The notes under the pieces: model-generated
Databases searched by the model: none
Told to the model about the DNA's origin: nothing
The model's input: the letters and a program-made list of their open reading frames with translations, nothing else
Program-made: the position numbers and the translations under genes
In this document: piece by piece, positions 25,225-34,004 of the stretch
Layout: every line of letters starts with the position of its first letter
Numbering within the stretch: the first letter of the stretch is position 1
Origin: Capnocytophaga felis
GTDB lineage: Bacteria > Bacteroidota > Bacteroidia > Flavobacteriales > Flavobacteriaceae
Length of the DNA: 64,000 bases
Assembly: GCF_009684755.1 (NCBI RefSeq)
Contig: NZ_BLBC01000005.1
Location: 496,001 to 560,000 of the forward strand
Direction of reading: 5' to 3'

Positions 25225-26193
25225 ATGTCAAATCCAGATTCAAAACTCCCGTATTTAGAAATCATTGAATGGGTAGAACCTGACCCCAATCTACTAATGT
25301 GGAAAGTTCCTGACCAAGATAAAGAGATAAAAAATGGAGCAAAGCTCGTCGTGCGTGAAAGCCAATCTGTTCTTTTCTTAAATGAAGGCAACATTGCCGA
25401 TGTTTTCGGTGCCGGTACACATTCGCTTTCTACCCAAAACATACCTATTCTTTCCAAACTTAAAGGCTGGAAGTACGGTTTTGAAAGTCCATTCAAGGCA
25501 GATGTATATTATTTTTCAACCAAACAATTCGTGAACCTCAAATGGGGAACGCCTGCTCCGGTACTGATGCGTGACTCACAATTCGGGCAGGTACGAGTGC
25601 GTGCCTTCGGGTCGTACAACGTAAAAATAACCGATGTCGCCACGTTTTTCAAGGAATACGCTGGCACGTATCCTTTATTAACGGTTTTTGAACTGGAAGC
25701 ACAACTTCGTGACTTTATCGCTCCAAAATTTGGGGAAGCTCTTTCCAACGCTAACCTTTCCGTTGTAGATGTTGCGGGAAATATGACCGAGTTGAGCAAT
25801 AAAATTCGCCCAATGATTGAGCCTTATTTCTCTGATTTTGGAATTGAAATAACGCAATTCACGGTGAGTTCCGTTACTCTTCCACAAGAAGTTACAGAAT
25901 TTTATGATAAGGCTACAAGTATGAATATTATTGGTGATATGAATCGTTTTCAGCAATTTAATACCGCTAATGCCATTGGCAACGACCGCAGTAATCTCAA
26001 TTCAAGCGTGAAAGAAGGTGTAGCAATGGGAATGATGATGGGAACAATGCAACAGCAAATGCAACAAAATCAACCGGTAACCAACGATGACCCAACAACA
26101 AAACTTCAGAAACTAAAAACGCTTTTTGAAAACGGACTTATTGATGAAGAAGAATACAAAGCTAAAAAAGCTGAGATTTTAGCAAATTTTTAA
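25225..26193 (+). CDS. SPFH-domain protein with C-terminal SHOCT domain (YdjI-like)
   Basis: 322 residues. Residues 20-235 form an SPFH/band-7-like domain of the 'virion core protein' type: KLVVRESQSVLFLNEGNIAD, VFGAGTHSLSTQNIPILSKL, GQVRVRAFGSYNVKITD and FGIEITQFTVSSVTLPQEV. A Met/Gln-rich linker (about 260-285) leads to a SHOCT motif (TTKLQKLKTLFENGLIDEEE). No membrane helix. Relatives of the Bacillus YdjI type sit in operons with zinc-ribbon and PspA-like proteins and are tied to envelope stress; that role here is inference. It shares its operator type with the units at 48954 and 54985. Confidence 0.85.
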   Translation: MSNPDSKLPYLEIIEWVEPDPNLLMWKVPDQDKEIKNGAKLVVRESQSVLFLNEGNIADVFGAGTHSLSTQNIPILSKLKGWKYGFESPFKADVYYFSTKQFVNLKWGTPAPVLMRDSQFGQVRVRAFGSYNVKITDVATFFKEYAGTYPLLTVFELEAQLRDFIAPKFGEALSNANLSVVDVAGNMTELSNKIRPMIEPYFSDFGIEITQFTVSSVTLPQEVTEFYDKATSMNIIGDMNRFQQFNTANAIGNDRSNLNSSVKEGVAMGMMMGTMQQQMQQNQPVTNDDPTTKLQKLKTLFENGLIDEEEYKAKKAEILANF

Positions 26194-26238
26194 AAAAAAC
26201 AGAATATAAAATACATATTTCAATTAATTTACAAAACT

Positions 26239-28380
26239 ATGACAGAAAAACAAATCTTGAAAAAAATTGATGCTTGGGACGAAAACGACAACATCCAAGC
26301 CATTATTGATTTCATAGAAAACCTGCCTGTGCAGCAGCGTTCTACCGCCGTTTTGAGCGAACTCGGAAGGGCTTACAATAACTTTTACTGGCTCGACCAA
26401 TCGGTTGGAAATGAGAAATATCTGCAAAAAGCAATTGAAGTTTTTAAATATCTGGAAGAAGAGCTTGGCGAAACGGCTTCGTGGAATTATCGTATCGGGT
26501 ATTCATATTTCTACCTAAATAACAGCGAATTAGCTAAAAAACACTTCCTCAAAGAACGAGAGCTGCAAGGCTGTGGCAACGACGTGGAAACCTATCTGGC
26601 TTGCATTGAATATGCTCAAGAAAAAGGCATTTCGCCCGTAGATGTTTACAATGGTGGAAGAGAGAGCGTGCAATATCCGCTGGAGCGTTTTTTAAACTTT
26701 TTGGAGAAAAAAGCACCCAAATTGCGTACTCTTCTTGCCAAAGGAGCTTCTGATACTGAGCTGGAAAGCTTTGAAAAACAAATCGGAACGAAACTTCCCG
26801 GGGCTTACAAAGAACTCTATCGCACATTTAACGGTCAAACCGAAATCGTGCCGTTTTTCGCCACTGATAATCAGCATTTTGTTTCATTAAGTGAAGTCCC
26901 TCAAATTCAAGAAAGATGGCTGAATTTCGTAAAGGAACATTATGGCGAAAATTGGAAAAGTGTCAAACTCTCCGAAGAGGCTTTCTTCGATGAAGAAGAC
27001 ATCAAAAATACGCTTTTCAACCCAAAATGGATTCCGATTTTAGCCGGAGAACGATTCTTCATTTGTATGGATTTAGACCCTAAACAAGAAGAATTTTACG
27101 GGCAAATCATCTGCGTGATGCTCAACGAAGATATCAATAACTTTGAGGTAGGTTACCTTTATAATGATATCAAAGATTGGTTAGGTTACATCATTCGCAA
27201 CTTACAATCAGGACAATTAGCATACAACTCTGAAAATCATCTTCTTGAATTTGCTGAAAATGAAAATTACGAAGAATTGGCTTACTACACAGAAGAGGAA
27301 CGCGTAGCTTTGGAGAGTTACATCGAAAAGAGCTTCGGTAAATTTGACGAGGTTCTTCACGAATTAGTATCACCTGATATTCATTGTGATATATACATTA
27401 TAAAACCTACACCCGAGCGGAATTATTACACGTTGGTAACGGGCGGTATGGGAGCTTTTCAGATGTACACTCCAGAAGAATATTCATCATCACCGTTTGC
27501 TGAATTGGTTATCAATCTTCCTCCTACTTGGAACATTCAAAGTGAGGACGAGAAAGATTATTGGCCTATCCGTTGGCTGAAAAATTTAGCCCGATTGCCT
27601 ATTCACCATCAAACTTACTTAGGATACGGACACACTATCCCAACAGGCGAGGCTTTGGAAGGCACCAATTTCGATTGTTTGATGCTTATCGGAGCTATTA
27701 CGCAAAGTGAAGATAATGAGGAAACTCAATGGGCAATGGCAGAACTACCTTCAGGAAAAGCTGTCGGGTTTTTCTATGTGGTACCGCTTTATCCGGAAGA
27801 AACACAGTTCAAACTCGACCAATCGGCGGACGATTTGCTTGATAAGTTTGAAGCTGCTGATGTTGCTTATCCGCCTGTGGTAGATATCCATCGTATCAAC
27901 GTTTGCGAAGGTTACGAAGCTATGGAAACTCCGAATCTGTTAGATGATGTTGCGTGGGCGTTTAACGACCGTTTTTATGGTTCGCTGATGCATTTCTGGG
28001 AAGACGTACAAGAATATAACGCTGATATTGAGAAGGATTTAGAAGATTTCACACCGTTTGCCACAATTTTCAATAGCTCCAAAGTGATGATGATGTATGA
28101 TGCTTACATCAAAAGTGAGAAAGATATTTTGGAAAATGAGCGTTTACTTAATCCCGAAACTTTTGACGACCCAGACGAAGACGGAATGTACTACGCCCGC
28201 ATATTGACAGAACTTGAAAGTGAAGACCGCGATTATTTCGGGGCGTTGAATTTGCTTCGTCATATTCACAATACATTGTCAAACAAAGATTTAGGCGACC
28301 ATATTTTCTTTGAAGGCTTCGATTTGGAATCCTATCAAGAAGACGGAACTCCTGTAATCTACTTGAACTTAGGAAGTTAA
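26239..28380 (+). CDS. TPR-SUKH-SUFU multidomain putative immunity protein
   Basis: 713 residues, no signal. Residues 1-150 are TPR-like helices (ETASWNYRIGYSYFYLNNSE). Residues about 160-320 are a SMI1/KNR4 (SUKH) domain: SDTELESFEKQIGTKLPGAY, KELYRTFNGQTE and a WIPILAGERFFICMDLDP strand pair. Residues about 370-560 resemble the suppressor-of-fused (SUFU) domain: YYTLVTGGMGAFQMY, FAELVINLPPTW and HHQTYLGYGHTIPTG. SUKH and SUFU are both known immunity folds against polymorphic toxins. The C-terminal 150 residues are acidic and unassigned. It follows the SPFH gene by 45 bases and is closed by a terminator. Confidence 0.8.
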   Translation: MTEKQILKKIDAWDENDNIQAIIDFIENLPVQQRSTAVLSELGRAYNNFYWLDQSVGNEKYLQKAIEVFKYLEEELGETASWNYRIGYSYFYLNNSELAKKHFLKERELQGCGNDVETYLACIEYAQEKGISPVDVYNGGRESVQYPLERFLNFLEKKAPKLRTLLAKGASDTELESFEKQIGTKLPGAYKELYRTFNGQTEIVPFFATDNQHFVSLSEVPQIQERWLNFVKEHYGENWKSVKLSEEAFFDEEDIKNTLFNPKWIPILAGERFFICMDLDPKQEEFYGQIICVMLNEDINNFEVGYLYNDIKDWLGYIIRNLQSGQLAYNSENHLLEFAENENYEELAYYTEEERVALESYIEKSFGKFDEVLHELVSPDIHCDIYIIKPTPERNYYTLVTGGMGAFQMYTPEEYSSSPFAELVINLPPTWNIQSEDEKDYWPIRWLKNLARLPIHHQTYLGYGHTIPTGEALEGTNFDCLMLIGAITQSEDNEETQWAMAELPSGKAVGFFYVVPLYPEETQFKLDQSADDLLDKFEAADVAYPPVVDIHRINVCEGYEAMETPNLLDDVAWAFNDRFYGSLMHFWEDVQEYNADIEKDLEDFTPFATIFNSSKVMMMYDAYIKSEKDILENERLLNPETFDDPDEDGMYYARILTELESEDRDYFGALNLLRHIHNTLSNKDLGDHIFFEGFDLESYQEDGTPVIYLNLGS

Positions 28381-28389
28381 TTCATTCTT

Positions 28390-28422
28390 GCCAATCCCGC
28401 TCTTCTGAGGGATTGGCTTTTT
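28390..28422 (+). terminator. Terminator after the TPR-SUKH-SUFU gene
   Basis: GCCAATCCC / GGGATTGGC stem, 10-base loop, followed by T5. It ends the SPFH-SUFU unit, so downstream genes need another promoter or read-through. Confidence 0.88.
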
Positions 28423-28468
28423 AAACTATTAACAAGTAAAATTTTTCCACAACAAACATAAAAAATAT

Positions 28469-28807
28469 ATGGAACCTATGAAACTTGATGAAATTCCAGA
28501 TGAAGTTTTTCTTGAAGATATTTATGATTTGACAGAAAACATTCCTAAAGAATTTCCGACTTGGCTCAAACAAATTGAAAAACAAATCGGTGTGAAAGCC
28601 GAACATATCCGCTTTACGGACTTTGTTGAAAATACAGATAATGAAGAATCAAATGAGGAATTTGTAGGTTATTTTTATGAAGTGTTAAATGGGCAAATGT
28701 ACAGATATAGTGCTGAAAATGATATTTTAACGATTATTCCTGTGGATAAAAAACAGCTTACAATGCAAGATACTTTTAGCCTTCGTGTATTACATTTATT
28801 AAAATAA
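28469..28807 (+). CDS. Small acidic hypothetical protein, array member
   Basis: 112 residues (ATG at 28469; a second in-frame ATG three codons on is possible). The protein is very acidic, with ENIPKEFPTWLKQIEKQIGV, then EEFVGYFYEVLNGQMYRYSA. The FYEVLNGQMYRYS strand and the length suggest a small alpha/beta protein; no family recognised. It stands alone between the terminator and the 28889 gene, with A-rich leader sequence. Its place suggests an immunity-type role by association only. Confidence 0.6.
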   Translation: MEPMKLDEIPDEVFLEDIYDLTENIPKEFPTWLKQIEKQIGVKAEHIRFTDFVENTDNEESNEEFVGYFYEVLNGQMYRYSAENDILTIIPVDKKQLTMQDTFSLRVLHLLK

Positions 28808-28888
28808 AAAACTGGAAACCAATTCTTTATAAAAAAATCATTTATTACACTGCGGACAGACAAATAAATTTTTCTAACAATAAAAAAA

Positions 28889-29542
28889 ATGAATATTCCG
28901 TTTGAAAAAATAGAACCTTTTTGCATCACCAAAAGGCAACAAAAAAATTTAGAAAAACTCAAGAAGAAATTCTCTATAAAAAATGCAATAAACAGGGAAA
29001 CGTTATCCGATTTGATGGATAGTCTCTTTATTTGTGAAAAATACGAACCGCTTTTGGCTTTACTTCCCGAAGTTTTGAGCGTACCTTTTGAAGAAGATTT
29101 CCTCATTTGGGGCGATGTAGAATCGTATTTAGCCATCATTGCTGCAATTCCGAGCATTACTTCCCACCAGCGGAAAGCTATTTTTGAGCATTACAAAAGT
29201 GTTACCCAATGTCAAAGTACCAAAAAAGCACAGGAAAGTTTGGATTACTATTTCCATCGGATTTTATCTCTTAATGAGATACGTGAATACTGTAAAAATG
29301 TTGTCGTAGCCCTTGAAGAGGAAGATTTGGGCTATGAGTATGCGATGCACTTGGGGCTTTTGAAAGAAGCAAGCCAAGTGAAACTTATCAGCGAGTTTGT
29401 TGATTTCAAAACTTTGCAATTCCCGCAATGGTTGGAAGCTCCTGATTTTGAAAACAAAGAAGCATTGCAAAACAATATGGATAAATTCATCAATCAAGAA
29501 TTAAAGCTACTGAAAGAAAAACGATTAGCTAAATATCTTTAA
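28889..29542 (+). CDS. Helical hypothetical protein (family A), putative immunity
   Basis: 217 residues, helical. It is a distant paralogue of the protein at 34725: both have a KKFSxxNAxN motif near residues 27-34, a helical pair and a (I/V)PFxxxFxxWxxVE motif near residue 70. I do not recognise the family with certainty. Its 3' end (FVDFKTLQFPQWLEAPDFEN to the stop) recurs as a pseudogene fragment at 30413-30566 and as a 30-base scrap at 31101-31130, so this gene type has been through recombination in the array. Confidence 0.65.
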   Translation: MNIPFEKIEPFCITKRQQKNLEKLKKKFSIKNAINRETLSDLMDSLFICEKYEPLLALLPEVLSVPFEEDFLIWGDVESYLAIIAAIPSITSHQRKAIFEHYKSVTQCQSTKKAQESLDYYFHRILSLNEIREYCKNVVVALEEEDLGYEYAMHLGLLKEASQVKLISEFVDFKTLQFPQWLEAPDFENKEALQNNMDKFINQELKLLKEKRLAKYL

Positions 29543-29565
29543 GTAACCCAAAATAACATACAGCA

Positions 29566-30411
29566 ATGAAAATAACAGATAGTGAACTACAACGAAATGA
29601 CTTATCCTCATTAGCTTTTTTTGATGCAGCCAATTATAATGTTAAAAATATTCGTGAAGATATTGAACATTACAAAACTTTGGACAAAATACGCACAAGT
29701 ATTTTTGGAAACATTAAAGCATTGAGCCTCCTTTGTGAACATTTTGATGGAGGAGATAATCCCATAATGACCGAAGAGGCTCAGCAATGGAAAGTAATTC
29801 TGCTTGATTATTGTGAACGTAATAAACGCAAGATTCCAAAAGCATTACGAGATGATTTTTTACAAAACTTGACAAAAGATTTGGACACAATCATTAATAA
29901 CAGCATTGATATTCCTGACTTTTTATGGAAAAGTGACGCCCAAAAACGTGAAATAGTCGTAAAGGTAAAAAATCAAGCATTGAAAGACAAATACATTGCT
30001 CTGGCTGAATTGAAATACAGTAAATTAGGAGGTGCTTTACAAAATTATCTGCTCGAATGTTTACAAAAATTAGAAGAAAAAGAGGAAGCACCAGAAGAGC
30101 AAACAATTCCAAGAAACAAGACACGCAGTTTTTGTCCTCACATCTTTGCTTCATCTGATAATGAATACACCTTTTTATTAGATGACTTTAATATTTTTTT
30201 GACTGAAAAACAGTATTCTGAGGATACCGAAATCAACGCATACGACATCGAAAAACGACTTAAAAAGTACTTAAAAGAAACCAATAAACCTTTACTTAAA
30301 GTATTACTTTTTGATTGTGAAAGTTCTGCCTTTTCAGTAAGAAGTCAAAACTTGGAAAACTTGATGCAATTACAAAAAGCATTATTACACTTAGCATTTG
30401 ATAATCAGTAA
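29566..30411 (+). CDS. Hypothetical protein, array member
   Basis: 281 residues, no signal or membrane segment. The first 180 residues are helical and charged (KALSLLCEHFDGGDNPIMTE; QNYLLECLQKLEEKEEAPEE). The last 100 form a mixed domain beginning near FCPHIFASSDNEYTFLLDDF and ending KVLLFDCESSAFSVRSQNLE. No family recognised. Starts 23 bases after the 28889 gene and directly precedes that gene's duplicated 3' fragment, suggesting insertion between two copies of a family A gene. Confidence 0.6.
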   Translation: MKITDSELQRNDLSSLAFFDAANYNVKNIREDIEHYKTLDKIRTSIFGNIKALSLLCEHFDGGDNPIMTEEAQQWKVILLDYCERNKRKIPKALRDDFLQNLTKDLDTIINNSIDIPDFLWKSDAQKREIVVKVKNQALKDKYIALAELKYSKLGGALQNYLLECLQKLEEKEEAPEEQTIPRNKTRSFCPHIFASSDNEYTFLLDDFNIFLTEKQYSEDTEINAYDIEKRLKKYLKETNKPLLKVLLFDCESSAFSVRSQNLENLMQLQKALLHLAFDNQ

Positions 30412-30412
30412 G

Positions 30413-30566
30413 ATGAAACTTATCGGCAAATTTGTTGATTTCAAAACTTTACAATTCCCGCAGTGGTTGGAAGTTCCTGATTTTGAAAATTGGGGAACGT
30501 TGCAAAAAAATATAGATAAATTCATCAACTAAGAATTAAAGTTACTGAAAGAGAAACGATTAAATA
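30413..30566 (+). pseudogene. 3'-end fragment of a family A gene
   Basis: The sequence closely matches the last ~150 bases of the 28889 gene. It reads MKLIGKFVDFKTLQFPQWLE and on to IDKFIN, then hits an in-frame TAA where the parent has CAA (Gln); matching sequence continues past the stop (TTACTGAAAGAGAAACGATT). No 5' part is present. It is a recombination scar or decayed second copy. Confidence 0.85.
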
Positions 30567-30581
30567 AACACAATTAAAAAT

Positions 30582-31058
30582 ATGATAACCAAACATTTAG
30601 GCAAAAACATTCCGAAAGACTATTTGGAATTTATTGAAAAAATTGATTCAAAAGAAAATTTTCAAGTATGGTATTTTAACAATCCGTATCGCCATAATAA
30701 GCAAATCAAACTTTATACAAAAAAAGGTTTGCTATCAAATAGTTATGATAAAAAATCGTTTTGGTATGAATGGATTAGCAAAGCCGATTATGATTTTGAA
30801 AAAGTCAAGCCCTTACGTCTTGATGAACCGATTTCTATTGACGAAGTGAAAACTTGCTTTACCATAGCTGACACTTATGAAGGTAACGTTTTTATCAATC
30901 TGCACGATAGTTCGGTATGGCATTTTAGCGATGATTCGGATTGGGATAACGATACTGACCTCTATCGCTGCGAAAAATATGCCGATAGCTTTGGTGAATT
31001 TTTACAAATGCTTAATTTGAAACCCATTGGCAATAAATTTGAAAATGAAGATTTTTAA
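30582..31058 (+). CDS. SUKH (SMI1/KNR4-like) family protein
   Basis: 158 residues. The start MITKHLGKNIPKDYLEFIEK is the SUKH N-terminal helix with the IPxDYxxFI motif. Later motifs (FWYEWISKADYDFEKVKPL, EVKTCFTIADTYEGNVFINL, HDSSVWHFSDDSD) are shared almost in register with the proteins at 43478 and 52699, making one SUKH subfamily of three in this array. SUKH proteins are known immunity proteins of polymorphic toxin systems; the cognate toxin is not in the window. Confidence 0.75.
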   Translation: MITKHLGKNIPKDYLEFIEKIDSKENFQVWYFNNPYRHNKQIKLYTKKGLLSNSYDKKSFWYEWISKADYDFEKVKPLRLDEPISIDEVKTCFTIADTYEGNVFINLHDSSVWHFSDDSDWDNDTDLYRCEKYADSFGEFLQMLNLKPIGNKFENEDF

Positions 31059-31100
31059 ATTAAAATAACCACGCACGCATCGTGTCTCTACCAAAATTTA

Positions 31101-31130
31101 AAAGAAAAACGATTAGCCAAATATCTTTAA
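31101..31130 (+). pseudogene. Short 3'-terminal scrap of a family A gene
   Basis: Thirty bases (AAAGAAAAACGATTAGCCAA through CTTTAA) match the last 30 bases of the 28889 gene with one mismatch, including the stop codon. It lies in the 90-base gap after the 30582 gene. Confidence 0.7.
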
Positions 31131-31157
31131 TAAAATAAAGGCAACAAATTGTATAAA

Positions 31158-31493
31158 ATGCTAAAATATTGTTATCACGATGGTGGTTTGGAAAAAGTTA
31201 TTGTTTCCGAAAAGATTTTGAGTTTATGGATTTCTCTTTATTCTATTTTCTATCCGCAAAAAACACGTATTTTGTTAAAATTTCATCATCAAAATGATAT
31301 ACAGTTTTTTAGCAAATGGAAAAAAGAAGCCAATCAATTATTCACTGAAGATGACGAGGAAGATGTTTTTATCCGAATTGAAGCTATTGAAATTCAAGAA
31401 AAAGACAATAAAATGTTTTGTAAACTCAAATGCGACCATCTCAAAACATTAAAATTTAATTTTATTTCTGTTGAAGAAATCGAATTGCAATAA
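31158..31493 (+). CDS. Small hypothetical protein, array member
   Basis: 111 residues from ATG 31158 (MLKYCYHDGGLEKVIVSEKI); a TTG nine bases upstream is also in frame. Beta-rich pattern with SEKILSLWISLYSIFYPQKT, then KFHHQNDIQFFSKWKKEANQ and a final strand DHLKTLKFNFISVEEIEL. No family recognised. The size and acidic middle (FTEDDEEDVF) fit its neighbours. Confidence 0.55.
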   Translation: MLKYCYHDGGLEKVIVSEKILSLWISLYSIFYPQKTRILLKFHHQNDIQFFSKWKKEANQLFTEDDEEDVFIRIEAIEIQEKDNKMFCKLKCDHLKTLKFNFISVEEIELQ

Positions 31494-31582
31494 AAATCTG
31501 TATATCAAAATGGTATTAACAAAAACATTGATATTTCAAGGCAGAATTACAAAAATGAACAAATCAAACTAAAGAAAAAAAT

Positions 31583-32278
31583 ATGAGTACACCGAAAGAA
31601 ATTTTTGAAAAAGCCTGTGGCGAAATTGCCCAGCAATTCCCTGATTTTAAAGCCATTCAAAAAGGCAGAAAATTAAAGAAAACAAGTCAAGATAAAAGCA
31701 TTGAGTTTGAAATTTACTTTCAGACCAGTATGCGAAACCATAGCGGTAGCGTTAGCATACTTCCGCACATTAACATTTCTTCCAAAAAAATGGAAAAATG
31801 GCTCAACACACAAAGTAACGGACAAGAAATGTGGGAGTCAATCTTTACTAAACAACTCGGTTACCTCACGCCGTGTCAATATTGGCACGCATGGAACTTG
31901 GCAGGGCTTAGTTTTCAGCCAACCATCGATGAAATTGTAAAGTATTTAAAAGAATATGCCTTACCTATTTTTGAACTTTTTGAAAATAAAGACAAAGCAG
32001 TAGATTTTTTATTAGAAAATGGAGCAATTTTCAACAAAAATGTAAAACACGATGAACTTTTACCTTTCTACTTTGTATTTTGGCACGGCGGAAAAGAAAA
32101 AGCAGAAATTTTCCTCAATAATTTCGTGCAAAATTGCAGTTACAAAGGAAAATTCATCAAATCATATGAAAAATTACAAACCGTCAAACAAATTAATTTT
32201 ACTTATGGCAGTTTTGTCGGCGAGGACATCTTAAAATTTGCAGTAGCTCACGGAATTAAACTCAACATCAAAGAATAA
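31583..32278 (+). CDS. Putative immunity protein, DUF4304-like N-terminus
   Basis: 231 residues. N-terminal layout (IFEKACGEIAQQFPDFKAIQ KGRKLKK, then EFEIYFQTSMRNHSGSVSIL) resembles the DUF4304 plan of a helix, a basic 'F-K-x-K' stretch and beta strands, though more loosely than the protein at 40793. The C-terminal half is helical (AEIFLNNFVQNCSYKGKFIK). No signal. It ends three bases before the 32282 gene, so the two are likely co-translated. Confidence 0.5.
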   Translation: MSTPKEIFEKACGEIAQQFPDFKAIQKGRKLKKTSQDKSIEFEIYFQTSMRNHSGSVSILPHINISSKKMEKWLNTQSNGQEMWESIFTKQLGYLTPCQYWHAWNLAGLSFQPTIDEIVKYLKEYALPIFELFENKDKAVDFLLENGAIFNKNVKHDELLPFYFVFWHGGKEKAEIFLNNFVQNCSYKGKFIKSYEKLQTVKQINFTYGSFVGEDILKFAVAHGIKLNIKE

Positions 32279-32281
32279 ACA

Positions 32282-32809
32282 ATGGATTTTGCAGAAATAA
32301 ATCATTACATTGACCTTTTTTATGAGGAAAAACTTTCTGAATACGACCTGAAATATTACATCACGCAATGTGCTGAAAAAGAAAATATTTCGGTTGAAAC
32401 ACTTTCAATTCTGTTTCTGAAAGATTGTACAGCAAACAAAGATGGAGAAACTTTAGAAAATGCGTTGTTGATTGTATTCATTTTTAATATTCATAATAAA
32501 GAAGTTGTAGCACTTTGTCAAGAATTATTACTCAAAGATTGGCACGAACGTCACGAAGATATTATTTCTGTTTTGGAAGACAACAGAAACAAAGAAACCG
32601 TTCCGTATTTGCTTAAAGCTTTCCGAGTGAAACTGAAATATATGCAGTACAACAATTATTATTCGTTTCATAAAAAACTGTTATGGGCAATTTATAAACT
32701 TTCTGGTTCTCAATACAAAAAAGAACTATTACAATTAACTGAACATATCAGCCCAAAGCTAAAGCCTGAATGGAGGCAATTTATAGGAGATAAAATGGGT
32801 AAAATATAA
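32282..32809 (+). CDS. HEAT-like helical protein, array member
   Basis: 175 residues, all helical, with paired helices such as LENALLIVFIFNIHNKEVVA, RHEDIISVLEDNRNKETVPY and LLKAFRVKLKYMQYNNYYS. The pattern of a short helix, Asn/Glu turn and VPYLLKAF is like HEAT-type repeats, as in immunity proteins that wrap a target. Assignment rests on pattern only. Three bases after the 31583 gene, 13 before the 32823 gene. Confidence 0.55.
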   Translation: MDFAEINHYIDLFYEEKLSEYDLKYYITQCAEKENISVETLSILFLKDCTANKDGETLENALLIVFIFNIHNKEVVALCQELLLKDWHERHEDIISVLEDNRNKETVPYLLKAFRVKLKYMQYNNYYSFHKKLLWAIYKLSGSQYKKELLQLTEHISPKLKPEWRQFIGDKMGKI

Positions 32810-32822
32810 AAAGAACAAAACT

Positions 32823-33155
32823 ATGAACATAAAGGAATCACAACTGAAAATTTGTGCAAAATACCAATCTGAGTTTGAGCAACTAAAACTCAATGAAATG
32901 GTAGCGGTAGCCTTAGACACACTCGGACAAATGCCCATCGTTGGGGAGCGAATCGTGTTGGAGGAAGGCAAAAACGTTTCGTGGTTTATTTACTGCGGAG
33001 AGTATTCTGATGCAGATGATTTCTACAAACCAATACATTGGTATCATCTGATTGAAATTTTGCCCGAAGTATTACCTTATTTGGGATTAAAGCAAGGATT
33101 TCGTTTTATCATTGACAATGAAGGCTATGAAGATGTCTGGAAAGATGAAAATTAA
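32823..33155 (+). CDS. Small acidic protein, possible immunity protein
   Basis: 110 residues: helix (ICAKYQSEFEQLKLNEMVAV), then a strand-rich part (ERIVLEEGKNVSWFIYCGEY) with HWYHLIEILPEVLPYLGLKQ, and a closing GFRFIIDNEGYEDVW. The final 'rFliD..GyEDVW' ending is seen in several small immunity-type families, but I cannot name one with confidence. Nineteen bases before the next gene. Confidence 0.55.
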   Translation: MNIKESQLKICAKYQSEFEQLKLNEMVAVALDTLGQMPIVGERIVLEEGKNVSWFIYCGEYSDADDFYKPIHWYHLIEILPEVLPYLGLKQGFRFIIDNEGYEDVWKDEN

Positions 33156-33173
33156 CCCAAAAACCAACTGAAA

Positions 33174-33926
33174 ATGACGTATCACAAAGATTATTTTAAG
33201 GATTTCAATCTCAATCCTGAAGGACTTTTGCAGGAAGAAATTGATATTATCAATGATTGGTATGCCAATTACACCAAATTCGACAGAAATATACATCTTT
33301 TTGATGCAGAAGAAGTTGAAATTTACACTGAACACGTAAAATTTCTGAAAGAAGAATATGAAAATCTTTCGTTTTGTGATGACATTTTGTTATTTTCAGC
33401 AGATGAAGACAGCAATTGTGCAGGAATTATGACAAAAGGAATAATGCGAGGTTGGATTTTCTTTTTCTCAGAAGATTTTTGGACAAAACCAGTCTTTCGG
33501 ACACTCAAAACTTTTTATGAAAAGGTAAAATCTGAAGAAATTACCGATGTTTCTGCCTTTGGTATTAAATCTCCGGATTTTCAAAATAAGCATCGAACCG
33601 CATCAGAACTCGCTACTGATAATAAAGTATTCGATGACCTTTTACAAAAAATACATCATACTGAAAACAAGCACGATAAAAATCTGTTTATAGAAGCACT
33701 CATTACCATTGCTCCCCCTAACAGAATTAGTGAACTCACAGAATTTCTATTTTCAGAAGATTATTGGCATACACGCCAAATTTTGGAAGCATTTGCTTTC
33801 TATAATCATCAAACAGACCACGAATTACTATACAAATTAGGAAAAGAAAAACCACAATTTCGCAAACAATTAAAAGAAATGGGAATACAACCTCAAAGAA
33901 AGTTCCTTTGGTGGAAGAAATGGTAA
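33174..33926 (+). CDS. Hypothetical protein with SUKH-like front and HEAT-like tail
   Basis: 250 residues. The first 120 (DDILLFSADEDSNCAGIMTK, GWIFFFSEDFWTKPVFRTLK) have the strand order and 'D-x-N' spacing of SUKH-like domains that report a displayed value, but the usual N-terminal helix motif is weak. The last 110 are helical pairs (HDKNLFIEALITIAPPNRIS, ELTEFLFSEDYWHTRQILEA) of HEAT type, a combination also seen at 56088. Basic C-terminal tail (QRKFLWWKKW). Confidence 0.55.
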   Translation: MTYHKDYFKDFNLNPEGLLQEEIDIINDWYANYTKFDRNIHLFDAEEVEIYTEHVKFLKEEYENLSFCDDILLFSADEDSNCAGIMTKGIMRGWIFFFSEDFWTKPVFRTLKTFYEKVKSEEITDVSAFGIKSPDFQNKHRTASELATDNKVFDDLLQKIHHTENKHDKNLFIEALITIAPPNRISELTEFLFSEDYWHTRQILEAFAFYNHQTDHELLYKLGKEKPQFRKQLKEMGIQPQRKFLWWKKW

Positions 33927-34004
33927 AAAGCGAAGAAAATCAAATCCAATTATTTTTAGAAATTAAAAATATTTTTGCGAAATAACCAGATTAATTAGCT
34001 AACA

